Of a DNA stretch of 41,148 nucleotides, positions 1 through 7,368 are shown piece by piece. Under the pieces are notes generated by a model. That model made no database searches, had not been told where the DNA came from, and was given only the letters and a program-made list of their open reading frames with translations. The DNA comes from Cellulosilyticum sp. (GTDB lineage: Bacteria > Bacillota > Clostridia > Lachnospirales > Cellulosilyticaceae). The stretch's first letter is position 1, and each line of letters opens with the position of its first letter. The DNA lies in the NCBI GenBank assembly GCA_015058045.1, contig SVDC01000033.1:1-41148 (forward strand). The letters run 5' to 3'. A program made the translations under genes and the position numbers.

Positions 1-65
1 ATAACCTTAATACTGTTTAAAGGATTTTTGAGATTATTTTTTAAAGATGATGATTTTTGAAACAT
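1..65 (-). CDS. N-terminus of a leftward gene cut by the window edge
   Basis: An ATG at 65-63 on the minus strand follows a strong Shine-Dalgarno site (AAGGAGGA, plus-strand 73-80) with a 7-nt gap. The frame stays open to the edge, giving about 21 residues that begin MFQKSSSLKNN and run into NPLNSIKV. The N-P-L-N-S-I-K-V stretch resembles the run-up to the first membrane helix of clostridial chemoreceptors; the stub at 10282 has a similar SIKVKLLIF. That family guess is weak. The start is well supported, the function is not. Confidence 0.55.
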   Translation of the reverse strand, partial: MFQKSSSLKNNLKNPLNSIKV

Positions 66-190
66 TTTATGTTCCTCCTTATTAATATGAATGAAATAGA
101 TAATGGATTAGAATGTATTAATCATAGGATTGTGTCGTCCATTTCTTTATCTAAATCATAAAAGAAAGATATTTTAATTGTATAATAAAG

Positions 191-209
191 TTGTAAAATA
201 GTTGTAAAA
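191..209 (+). promoter_or_regulatory. Direct repeat upstream of response regulator
   Basis: TTGTAAAA occurs at 191-198 and again at 202-209, an 11-nt period that puts both copies on the same helix face. OmpR-family regulators commonly bind such direct repeats, so this may be an autoregulatory site for the regulator at 350. A possible sigma-A promoter lies downstream (TTGTTA at 239-244, 18 nt, TATTAT at 263-268). A TGTATT-N16-CGTCC pair at 114-140 also resembles an ECF-sigma promoter. None is certain. Confidence 0.35.
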
Positions 210-349
210 ATAGTAAGAATATTATTAAAATATTTCGTTTGTTATGAGATAATGCAATTAAATATTATGCGCTGTTACATATATCGTGTTTGTAGGTCTT
301 AGGTTTTTAAGCATAAGAGTTGAGCTTTTGAGGATGGAGGAAAAGGAGT

Positions 350-997
350 ATGGCTGAAATTTTAGTAGTAGAAGATGAAGAGATTATTAATGAATTGATA
401 AGAAGAAACTTATGTTTGGTAGGCCATAACTGTCATGCTGCTCTAGATGGTGAAGAAGCTGTAGAAATAGCAAAAAGTAAGGACTTTGATTTAATCGTAT
501 TAGATATTATGCTCCCGAAACTAGATGGATTTGAAGTATTGAAACAGATAAAAGGGACGCCAACTATCTTTTTAACAGCTAAAAAAAGTGTGGATGATCG
601 GATTAAGGGACTTTTTATGGGGGCAGATGATTATTTAACTAAGCCCTTTGAAATGCTAGAGTTAGTTGCAAGGGTAGAGGCTGTATTAAGGCGTACTAAG
701 AAAGAAGAGGATACATTTAGCATAGATGCTGTGAGGATCGAATTTGAAAGTAGAAGGCTTTTTTTTAAGGGCAAAGAGGTGGAGTGTACACCTAAAGAAT
801 TTGAATTATTAGAGGTTTTGATTAAGCATAGGAATATTGCTTTATCTAGAGAAAAGTTATTGGAGTTAGTATGGGGTTATGAATACATAGGTGAAACAAG
901 GACGGTGGATGTTCATATTCAGAAGCTTAGGAAGAAGCTGGGGTTAGAAAATAGAATTATTACGGTTTATAAAATGGGTTATCGGTTAGAGGTATAA
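350..997 (+). CDS. OmpR/PhoB-family response regulator
   Basis: The 215-residue protein has an N-terminal receiver domain (about 1-115) and a C-terminal winged helix (about 125-215). The receiver shows the acidic pocket E8/D9, phospho-acceptor D52 in the LIVLDIMLP stretch, the conserved Thr in FLTAKK and the Lys of the TKPF loop. The winged helix ends in the usual RTVDVHIQKLRKKLG recognition helix and a tyrosine-rich wing. The ATG at 350 has GGAGG at 336-340. The sensor kinase starts one nucleotide after its stop, so the two are co-transcribed and almost certainly partners. The signal is unknown; nothing nearby is clearly a target. Confidence 0.92.
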   Translation: MAEILVVEDEEIINELIRRNLCLVGHNCHAALDGEEAVEIAKSKDFDLIVLDIMLPKLDGFEVLKQIKGTPTIFLTAKKSVDDRIKGLFMGADDYLTKPFEMLELVARVEAVLRRTKKEEDTFSIDAVRIEFESRRLFFKGKEVECTPKEFELLEVLIKHRNIALSREKLLELVWGYEYIGETRTVDVHIQKLRKKLGLENRIITVYKMGYRLEV

Positions 998-998
998 G

Positions 999-2390
999 AT
1001 GAAAAATAAAACATACATATGGACATTAACACTTTTTGTAGTATTTATTAATGTAGGTATTGCATTGTTTTGTATCATTACAACAACCCATAATTATTCT
1101 GGGCTTACGGAGAGTTACTTACGAGAACATTATTTTTTAGTAAACAGTATTACTAAGGATATTAGAGTCCTCGAAAATGGATGGAATACAGTAGAAGAAT
1201 CCGTAAATTATGCTTGTGATGCCTATAAACAACAATATACAAGTCAAAATATTTATTTACAAGTTTATAAGGATGCAAAGTGTATTTATTCTACCTTACC
1301 CAGTGATTTAAAGCTTAATATGGAAACAATAAATAGAGAAGAAAATACAACTGTTTTGCGTTTGATTAAGCAGGATGACAAAAAGTATGTGCAAATAATT
1401 GGAAATTTGTTTAATGAATATAGTGAGTGTACCCTAGTGTATTATGCAGACATAACCAGTACAGTCTATGGTTGGCAAAAAATGAATTGCTTTTTATTTA
1501 TAGCAGGCATGTTTTTTTCATTTATTTTAAGTATTTGTTTATTTGAGTTATTGAAGTACATTTTTGCACCACTAGAGGAGATTTCATGTGTTTCTAATAA
1601 AATTGCAAATGGTGAATATAAGCAACGGTTAGAAATTAAAGGTGGATTAGAAATTTCAGAGGTAGTACAAAGTTTTAATACCATGTCTGAAAAAATTAAA
1701 GATCAAATGGAAGCGCTCGAGGCTTATGCAGAAGAAAAGCAGAGATTAATAGATGATATGGCACATGAATTAGGTACACCTCTGACAGCTATTTATGGCT
1801 ATGCGGAATACATGCTAAAAACACATTTAAATGAAGAAGATCGATACACTTTCTTACAGTATATTTTATCAGAAAGCAAACGACTCAAAAACATATCAGA
1901 AAATTTACTAGATATGGCAGTTATGCGAGAAGAAAAAGAGATTGAGATGATGCCTATTCAGATTAATCAGCTTTTTAAAAAGGTACATCAGACAGAGAAT
2001 ATTAAATTAAAAGAGAAGGAAATAGAATTCTTATATGATAGTAAAATAGAAAAGATACAGGGGAATGAAGCTTTAATTGAAAGTCTCGTTATGAACTTAT
2101 TAGATAATGCCATTAAAGCCTGCAAGCCTAAAGGTAAAATTACAATGAGGGCATATAGTGAAAACGATAAAAAGATTATTGAGGTACAAGATGATGGAAA
2201 GGGTATGACAAGTGAGCAGCTTCTCCATGTAAAAGAAGCATTTTATAGGGTAGATAAGTCAAGAAGTAGAAAAGAAGGGGGGAATGGATTAGGTCTAGCC
2301 CTATGTGAGCAAATTGCAAAGAAACATGGTGCAGAGCTAATGATAGAATCACAATTTAATGAAGGGACCGTTGTAAAGGTGATTTTTTAG
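999..2390 (+). CDS. Membrane sensor histidine kinase
   Basis: The 463-residue protein has membrane helices at about 7-29 and 163-187 flanking a roughly 130-residue extracellular sensor region. These are followed by a HAMP linker (about 188-240), a HisKA domain with H256 in the MAHELGTPL motif, and a HATPase domain. That last domain shows the N box (LLDNAIKA), G1 (DDGKGM) and G2 (GGNGLGLAL). Length and order are those of a normal EnvZ/PhoR-class kinase. It follows the response regulator by one base (TAAGATG) and is the likely partner. The sensor region has no motif I recognise. The gene is followed by about 230 nt without a gene, holding a terminator that points the other way. Confidence 0.92.
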   Translation: MKNKTYIWTLTLFVVFINVGIALFCIITTTHNYSGLTESYLREHYFLVNSITKDIRVLENGWNTVEESVNYACDAYKQQYTSQNIYLQVYKDAKCIYSTLPSDLKLNMETINREENTTVLRLIKQDDKKYVQIIGNLFNEYSECTLVYYADITSTVYGWQKMNCFLFIAGMFFSFILSICLFELLKYIFAPLEEISCVSNKIANGEYKQRLEIKGGLEISEVVQSFNTMSEKIKDQMEALEAYAEEKQRLIDDMAHELGTPLTAIYGYAEYMLKTHLNEEDRYTFLQYILSESKRLKNISENLLDMAVMREEKEIEMMPIQINQLFKKVHQTENIKLKEKEIEFLYDSKIEKIQGNEALIESLVMNLLDNAIKACKPKGKITMRAYSENDKKIIEVQDDGKGMTSEQLLHVKEAFYRVDKSRSRKEGGNGLGLALCEQIAKKHGAELMIESQFNEGTVVKVIF

Positions 2391-2410
2391 TCTTGTTACA
2401 TTATAAGTAT

Positions 2411-2452
2411 AAAAAAGGAATGCTTAGTAGCTGGTAACTACTAAGCATTCCT
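2411..2452 (-). terminator. Intrinsic terminator for the leftward reductase gene
   Basis: A perfect 15-bp stem (2416-2430 with 2438-2452) closes a 7-nt loop. On the minus strand it is followed by a run of T (plus-strand A at 2411-2415). There is no T run on the plus strand, so it terminates leftward transcription from the gene ending at 2618. Confidence 0.8.
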
Positions 2453-2617
2453 AAAGTGAAGCAAGTTTACTTTTGAGACGTTTGTTTTATTTTAGGACTA
2501 ATCATTAATAGTCATATGATAGCTTTTTTTTATTTGAAATAAAAAATAATAATAAATCTGTAATGGACAGGGTACTTGATTTTTGTGGTTATGAATGCTT
2601 TTGGACAGATAGTAACT

Positions 2618-3583
2618 TTATAGATAATTCGAAGAGAGTAGATGTTTCTCGTTGTGTAATTCACACAGCATATTAAAAGAAGGAAGTGGGTAGTGATAAG
2701 TTTTAGAACAATTTAAAAGTTCTTCCTTAAGCATTTCTACCTCACTCTTTGCAGCAAGTGCATGAGAGATAGCTATAAGACGGCCTGTTTTAGTGGGTAA
2801 CAATAGTGCCATTGCATAATACAAAAGCGTTGTTGGCCACTTTAGTAATTTCATATCATGAGGTGAGTCTTTTAAGAATCCCATATGCTCAAACATACAT
2901 AGGCATTCTTTTAGTGCCTCTATAGACAGTTTAAGTACTTTTGAATGATGTAATTTTTTAGTTTCGCCATCTTCATATTGTATTGCCATACAAAGAGGGG
3001 TAATAAGTGCACTATGATACTTAAGCCAGGCATTCATGTCTGGTTTTAAATCTAACTTTAAATGAGTTCCTAAAATGACTTTCTTCCAGTTATTTTTATC
3101 TATTTTCATTTTGTTTACTGTGCCAAGAGTTATATCGTAATTATTGCTATGCCAGCTGTATACTTTTTCTCCCTCTCGTCGTCCACCACAACTTAAAAAT
3201 CTAAATAATACAGTAGGTTTTGAATGAGAGTGTTGCATAAACTTCTTGTAAGTTATATCAGCTTCTGTATTATTTCCAATAAAGACAATGACTTTGCTTG
3301 TAGTATTTTCTGCTAATACTTGCAGGATACTATTAAGCTGCGATTTTTGCATGACTACAAATATAACATCATAAGCATCTTCTGCTTTTAACTGATTTAC
3401 TACATGCAATTTGTCCACTGTTTCACTCTTCTGCCTAACATGATTAATCACAAGTCCATTCTGTTTGATTGCCTCATAGCGCTTACCACGAGCTAGAATG
3501 GTTACATCATGATGTTGTCCTTGATTAAGCTCATGCGCTAAGTAACTTCCTAATACTCCGGCTCCATAAACTAAAATTTTCAT
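2618..3583 (-). CDS. Ketopantoate reductase (ApbA/PanE)-family oxidoreductase
   Basis: The 321-residue protein begins MKILVYGAGVLGSYLA, a Rossmann strand with the GxGxxG dinucleotide-binding loop. It continues with the family pattern: an ARG(K/R) after the second strand, a VVMQKSQ segment, then an all-helical C-terminal domain. ApbA/PanE family members reduce 2-oxo acids with NADPH; the true panE reaction is ketopantoate to pantoate. No pantothenate genes are adjacent, so the substrate is open. The ATG at 3583 is chosen over an upstream TTG because GGAGGA (3592-3597) lies 8 nt before it. It is divergent from the TetR-type regulator at 3716, which may control it. Confidence 0.82.
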   Translation of the reverse strand: MKILVYGAGVLGSYLAHELNQGQHHDVTILARGKRYEAIKQNGLVINHVRQKSETVDKLHVVNQLKAEDAYDVIFVVMQKSQLNSILQVLAENTTSKVIVFIGNNTEADITYKKFMQHSHSKPTVLFRFLSCGGRREGEKVYSWHSNNYDITLGTVNKMKIDKNNWKKVILGTHLKLDLKPDMNAWLKYHSALITPLCMAIQYEDGETKKLHHSKVLKLSIEALKECLCMFEHMGFLKDSPHDMKLLKWPTTLLYYAMALLLPTKTGRLIAISHALAAKSEVEMLKEELLNCSKTYHYPLPSFNMLCELHNEKHLLSSNYL

Positions 3584-3715
3584 TTGATTTATCCTCCTAA
3601 TCAATTATACTTGTATTTAATAAAATTAATATATTCTTTGAACAAATATAACAAACATATTAAATCCCCATTATTTGTTGCAGATTTATCTAACTTATAT
3701 CACTGGAGGTTACTT

Positions 3716-4267
3716 ATGAACACAACCAATGGGAAAATGGCAATACAATCTCGCCAAAAACTAGCAGATGCCCTATTCATTATTATGCAGCAATATAATT
3801 TTAAGGAAATTACGATTACTCAGATCGCTCAAGAAGCTAAACTTTCTCGCAAAACCTTCTATAGACTTTATAATAATAAAGAAGAAATCCTAGATGATTT
3901 TTTTCAAAATCTGTTTGAATCCTTTATTAAAAGAGTAAAGGATGAAGACATTCATCATTATTGGGATGCCGTACAAGTTTACTTTGACTTTTGGGAAGAA
4001 AAACGAGAATTTCTACGTCTTTTAAAGAAGCAGAATATCCTTACTATTTTGATGAATATTTCTTATAATCGCTCTTTCGAAGTATTCGAATATGTACGTT
4101 CCAAGGAAATTATGGTATCTTTCTCTCCCTACTTGCCTTATCTTATCTCATATGCCCTAGGGGGTATGCATAGTATGCTTATTAAGTGGATAGAAGAAGA
4201 CATGGCAGTTCCTTCTTCAGTGCTAATTGAAAAGTTAAAAGCTGGTTTTCAATCAGTTGATATCTAA
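3716..4267 (+). CDS. TetR/AcrR-family transcriptional regulator
   Basis: The 183-residue protein has a TetR-type N-terminal helix-turn-helix at about 15-60 (ITITQIAQEAKLSRKTFYRLYNNKEEI). The ligand-binding C-terminal half (YWDAVQVYFDFWEEKREF, ending ALGGMHSMLIKWIEEDM) is of the TetR_C class often found with short-chain dehydrogenases in Firmicutes. The ATG at 3716 follows GGAGG at 3705-3709; a longer reading upstream has no ribosome site and overlaps the divergent gene's leader. The neighbours are the divergent ApbA-like reductase and the convergent short-chain dehydrogenase. Either or both may be its targets, which is inference from position. Confidence 0.88.
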   Translation: MNTTNGKMAIQSRQKLADALFIIMQQYNFKEITITQIAQEAKLSRKTFYRLYNNKEEILDDFFQNLFESFIKRVKDEDIHHYWDAVQVYFDFWEEKREFLRLLKKQNILTILMNISYNRSFEVFEYVRSKEIMVSFSPYLPYLISYALGGMHSMLIKWIEEDMAVPSSVLIEKLKAGFQSVDI

Positions 4268-4307
4268 CTACTTTTCACAATATATAAAGAGGAATTTAGT
4301 AATACAT

Positions 4308-4928
4308 TTAAAGGTCTGCTTTCCTCTGAATTTTACCAATTAACATATCTATTGCCTTATAAGGTAACTTTGCAAATAATAAGTCAGGTACTAACCTACG
4401 ACCTGGTTGATAATAAATAGCATTTTTTTTCTTATAAATGGCATGTTTAATAGCATTTACTACTAGAAGCGGAGATTTCTCCTTTGTAACAGGCTTCCGA
4501 TGAAAAGCGGTCTCAAGCATTGGAATTGCATATTTTGCAAAATCAGACTTATCACAAGCCTTATACTCATTAAAATCTTTCTCATCTTTAATAAAAGCTT
4601 GTGATTGGATGGCACCAGGCTGAACAATGGCAACCATATCTCTATCCATTACTGGACCCCATCCAGTAACGCCTGCATTATTAATAAGTACATCAATATG
4701 TCCTTCTTTTTGCTCGATCTGCTGAACTGCTTTTTGAATTTGTTCAGGTTTTATAATATCTAATTCAATTCCTACTATATTACGCATTTCAGACAACCTC
4801 TTTATATCTGATTCTTTCCTGGCACCTGCATAGACCTTATTACCGTCTGAAGCTAGTTCCTTAGCAATACTATAGCCAATACCTGTAGATGCACCTGAAA
4901 CCACAATAACTTTAGGGTTATTTTTCAT
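4308..4928 (-). pseudogene. Short-chain dehydrogenase with its catalytic core deleted
   Basis: The first 97 residues are a normal classical SDR: VSGASTGIGYSIAKELA (TGxxxGIG cofactor loop), an acidic residue near strand 3 and the NNAG motif at 83-86. The frame then jumps from GPVMDRD straight to MVAIVQPGAI, which in SDRs is the strand-6 PG motif. About 75-80 residues are missing, including the catalytic Ser, the YxxxK pair and two helices. The junction lies near nt 4634-4640 and is in frame. The rest (to 206) matches the C-terminal half of this SDR group. The cofactor loop is kept, but it cannot be an active oxidoreductase. RBS AAGGAG (4938-4943) is intact, so it may still be translated. Confidence 0.75.
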
Positions 4929-4980
4929 ATCTCATCTCTCCTTGTGCTAATCATCACATTTATTATCTTTTGCAAAATCA

Positions 4981-5592
4981 GTGTATATCTATTTTTTTCA
5001 ACATACAAGAAATAAAGTTAATCTGTCACACATCCATTTAAAGTGTAACTCCGTGAGCTTTGTTAAAGTTACTTTTTTCCTCACTTGCCACAGGCTATTT
5101 TTTGCACTTATCGAGCTTATAAGATTAGTTACACGAATGTGTGCCAGCCTAATTATAGGGAAAATTCACATGAATGACTCTCCTTCTATGAAGGTGGCTT
5201 TAGATTATGATGTAAATGGTTTTGGCACATTGGAATAAAAGTCATAAAACAAATTAAAAATGAACTTAAGAGTAAGAAAGATTTTGCTCAAACAATACAT
5301 CTTGCAGATATATTATTGCAATATGATGAGATTCAAGTCATAACAGACACAGATAGAAGAGCAAATGGTAGTACATTAAGAGATAGACCGTATCATAAAT
5401 AGTGTGATCAAAGCAAGGAGATGAATTAAGTCTCCTTATTTTTGGGAATATGATATAATAGGGATAATAAGTAGTTGCACTTTAGCTAGAATGAATGATA
5501 TAGAAGAAAAATGGGCAGTGAAAGAAATTACAATAGGGACAATAGAAGAATTATATATGACTAATCCTAGAACACAAAATTTGATGTTCTAG
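4981..5592 (+). pseudogene. Region of decayed coding sequence, family not recognised
   Basis: No intact gene is visible. A frame open from 4981 has no ribosome site and ends at 5238 with IHMNDSPSMKVALDYD before its stop. An overlapping frame continues from about 5222 to 5400 (VIKQIKNELK, then DTDRRANGSTLRDRPYHK). A third frame, open from about 5425 to 5592, reads SPYFWEYDIIGI and ends TNPRTQNLMF. The pieces look coding in composition but are broken by shifts and stops and cross a terminator hairpin at 5415-5443. I read this as one or two dead genes. Confidence 0.4.
5415..5443 (+). terminator. Intrinsic terminator in the decayed region
   Basis: AAGGAGA (5415-5421) pairs with TCTCCTT (5431-5437) around a 9-nt loop, followed by A and five T. 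Confidence 0.6.
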
Positions 5593-5600
5593 GATTTTTA
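5563..5600 (+). terminator. Strong intrinsic terminator
   Basis: A perfect 12-bp stem (5563-5574 with 5585-5596) and a 10-nt loop are followed by TTTTATTATTT. It overlaps the end of the last broken frame and insulates the epimerase gene downstream. Confidence 0.75.
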
Positions 5601-5709
5601 TTATTTGTGATTATTTATAGGATATAAGGGGTGTAGGTTATGGTGATATTCTAAAAATAAAAATAGGTATTTTATAAATAGTATAAGGATAAGAAATTAG
5701 GAGGACATA

Positions 5710-6609
5710 ATGAGAAAAATTCTTGTGATGGGTGGGACAGTTTTTGTTAGTAGATATATAGCAGAATATTTTGTAGGAAAAGGAGATCAAGTATATGTCC
5801 TTAATAGGGGGCATCATATTCAGCCTAAGAATACCATTTTAATTCAAGGGGATAGACATAAGTTAGGAGAACTCCTCAAAAATTATGAATTTGATGTGGT
5901 GCTAGATGTAACAGCATATACAGGTAAAGACGTTGAGTGTCTTTTAGAGGCATTAGGAAAATATAAAGATTACATATTAATTAGCTCAAGTGCAGTTTAT
6001 CCTGAAACAGAAAAACAACCTTTTACAGAAAATAGTAGAGTAGGTAAAAATAAATACTGGGGACAATATGGGACAAATAAGATTGAAGCAGAAAAAATTT
6101 TGCTAGAAAAAGTGCCATCTGCATATATTTTACGCCCGCCTTATTTGTATGGGCCAATGAATAATTTATATAGAGAAGCATTTGTATTTGATTGTGCAAT
6201 GAATGATAGAAAGTTCTTCTTACCAAAGGATGGAGAAATGAAATTGCACTTTTTCTATATTCATGATTTGTGTAAGATGATAGAAAAAATTTTAGAAAAA
6301 AAGCCTCATCAGCATATTTTTAATGTAGGAAATGAGACAACCATATCAATTAAAAATTGGGTGGAAATGTGTTATAACCTTCTTGAGAAAAAGCCAATTT
6401 TTGAAAAAGTGATGGATGATATTGAGCAGAGAGAATACTTTAGCTTTTATGATTATGAATATGTCCTAGATATCTCCGCACAAAAACAGTTATTAAGTGA
6501 ATTAACGCCGTTACAAAAAGGGTTAGAAGAATCATATTGTTGGTATAAGGAGCATATGACAGAGGTTGATAAAAAAGATTTTATAAAGTTTATAGATAGT
6601 AATCTATGA
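5710..6609 (+). CDS. NAD-dependent epimerase/dehydratase (extended SDR) family protein
   Basis: The 299-residue protein starts MRKILVMGGTVFVSRYIAEYF. This is the GGTxFxxRY variant of the cofactor loop seen in atypical extended SDRs related to the plant CSP41 group. It is followed by LNRG at the end of strand 2 and DVVLDVTAY. The catalytic Ser is in LISSSAVYP and the YxxxK pair in QYGTNKIEAE, so the active site looks complete. ILRPPYLYGP and FNVGNE are typical of the sugar-nucleotide epimerase superfamily. Start: AGGAGG at 5699-5704 precedes the ATG at 5710. It stands alone between terminators; substrate unknown. Confidence 0.85.
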   Translation: MRKILVMGGTVFVSRYIAEYFVGKGDQVYVLNRGHHIQPKNTILIQGDRHKLGELLKNYEFDVVLDVTAYTGKDVECLLEALGKYKDYILISSSAVYPETEKQPFTENSRVGKNKYWGQYGTNKIEAEKILLEKVPSAYILRPPYLYGPMNNLYREAFVFDCAMNDRKFFLPKDGEMKLHFFYIHDLCKMIEKILEKKPHQHIFNVGNETTISIKNWVEMCYNLLEKKPIFEKVMDDIEQREYFSFYDYEYVLDISAQKQLLSELTPLQKGLEESYCWYKEHMTEVDKKDFIKFIDSNL

Positions 6610-6636
6610 CAGACATGCCAGGTGTTTATTTAGTAT

Positions 6637-6720
6637 AAAGACCGTCCATTAGATAGGTAAGGAGAACCATACCATAAGTAACCTAGATAAATAGACGTAA
6701 ACCTTGGTGATTATAGGATA
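6637..6720 (+). repeat. Dispersed intergenic motif, copy 1
   Basis: The 34-nt core at 6649-6682 (ending ACCATAAGTAAC) matches copy 3 (26898-26931) at 29 of 34 positions by hand alignment. Over 46 nt (6637-6682) it matches copy 2 (8350-8395) at 34 positions. A second conserved block, TATAGGATATAG at about 6712-6723, matches ATAGGACA blocks after the other copies, at a different spacing. TATAAA precedes the core in all three. It lies between the epimerase gene and a terminator. Role unknown. Confidence 0.6.
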
Positions 6721-6757
6721 TAGCAAATTATATTATGGCCTATTTATTTAGAGCGAG

Positions 6758-6784
6758 AGAGGAGAGTATAACTCTCCTTTTTTT
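6758..6784 (+). terminator. Intrinsic terminator before the sigma gene
   Basis: GGAGAGT (6761-6767) pairs with ACTCTCC (6771-6777), followed by seven T. The stem extends by A-T pairs. It closes the transcription unit that contains copy 1 of the dispersed motif. Confidence 0.8.
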
Positions 6785-6813
6785 ATTGATATACAGCTTT
6801 ATTATATAATAAT

Positions 6814-6840
6814 TGTAATATTTAATCTTTTTGTTCGTCT
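6814..6840 (+). promoter_or_regulatory. Likely ECF-sigma autoregulatory promoter
   Basis: TGTAAT (6814-6819), 16 nt, then CGTC (6836-6839) resembles the -35/-10 pair used by ECF sigma factors (the SigX type is TGTAAC with CG(A/T)C). It sits 22 nt before the start of an ECF sigma gene, as expected for self-activation. Confidence 0.55.
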
Positions 6841-6861
6841 AAAGAGATAGGAGGTGAGTGA

Positions 6862-7368
6862 GTGACAACGCGTGACTTTGAAATACTGTATCAAGAGAAC
6901 TTTTCTAGTGTTTATTATTATCTATTGAAATTATGTCAAAATCAGTATTTGGCAGAAGAGATAACAAGTGAGACATTTTTTAAGGCTATTAAAGCAATTG
7001 ATCAATTTGATGGAAAATGTAACTTGAATAGCTGGCTTTGCCAAATCGCTAAGCATTCTTATTATGATTATTTAAGAAAGAATAAGCGATTGGTAGAATG
7101 GAATAGGGATATGGAGCAAGAAGACTTAACAATGAATATGGAAGAACAACTTGTAGATTCACTTACAATAAAAGAGATATCTAAGATGGTATATCACTTG
7201 GAGGAACCTTATAAAAAAGTATTTATACTTCGTATTTTTAAAGGATTAAGTTTCAAGAAAATCGCTTGTATTTTTGACAGAACAGAAAACTGGGCATGTG
7301 TTACTTATCATCGTGCAAGAAATAAATTGAAAAAAGAATGGAGGAGTAAAAATGAAAATTTCATGTAA
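6862..7368 (+). CDS. ECF-subfamily RNA polymerase sigma factor
   Basis: The 168-residue protein has region 2 at about 8-75 (FSSVYYYLLKLCQNQYLAEEITSET, with the WLCQIAKHSYYDYLRK promoter-melting helix). Region 4 is at about 108-160 (VFILRIFKGLSFKKIACIF, then TENWACVTYHRARNKL). There is no region 1.1 or 3, as usual for ECF sigmas. The start is a GTG with AGGAGGTGA at 6849-6857. Its end overlaps the anti-sigma gene by 17 nt, so the two are translationally coupled. Regulation is probably through the promoter at 6814. The S41 peptidase downstream has its own sigma-A-like promoter, so regulon members are not visible here. Confidence 0.93.
   Translation: MTTRDFEILYQENFSSVYYYLLKLCQNQYLAEEITSETFFKAIKAIDQFDGKCNLNSWLCQIAKHSYYDYLRKNKRLVEWNRDMEQEDLTMNMEEQLVDSLTIKEISKMVYHLEEPYKKVFILRIFKGLSFKKIACIFDRTENWACVTYHRARNKLKKEWRSKNENFM

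Noticed and set aside
350..2390. VanRS-type glycopeptide resistance
   Set aside because: Only general OmpR/EnvZ features are present and no van ligase, dehydrogenase or dipeptidase genes are near.
4981..5238. Intact small gene of 85 codons
   Set aside because: It has a GTG start without a ribosome site and an unconvincing first half. Neighbouring frames carry on the coding-like sequence, so decay is the better reading.
6649..6682. Dispersed motif as the end of a repeated protein
   Set aside because: In one frame all copies read (G/E/R)P(Y/C)HK-stop, but copies 1-3 also share a stop codon eight residues earlier, so conservation is at the nucleotide level. The shared peptide is a by-product.
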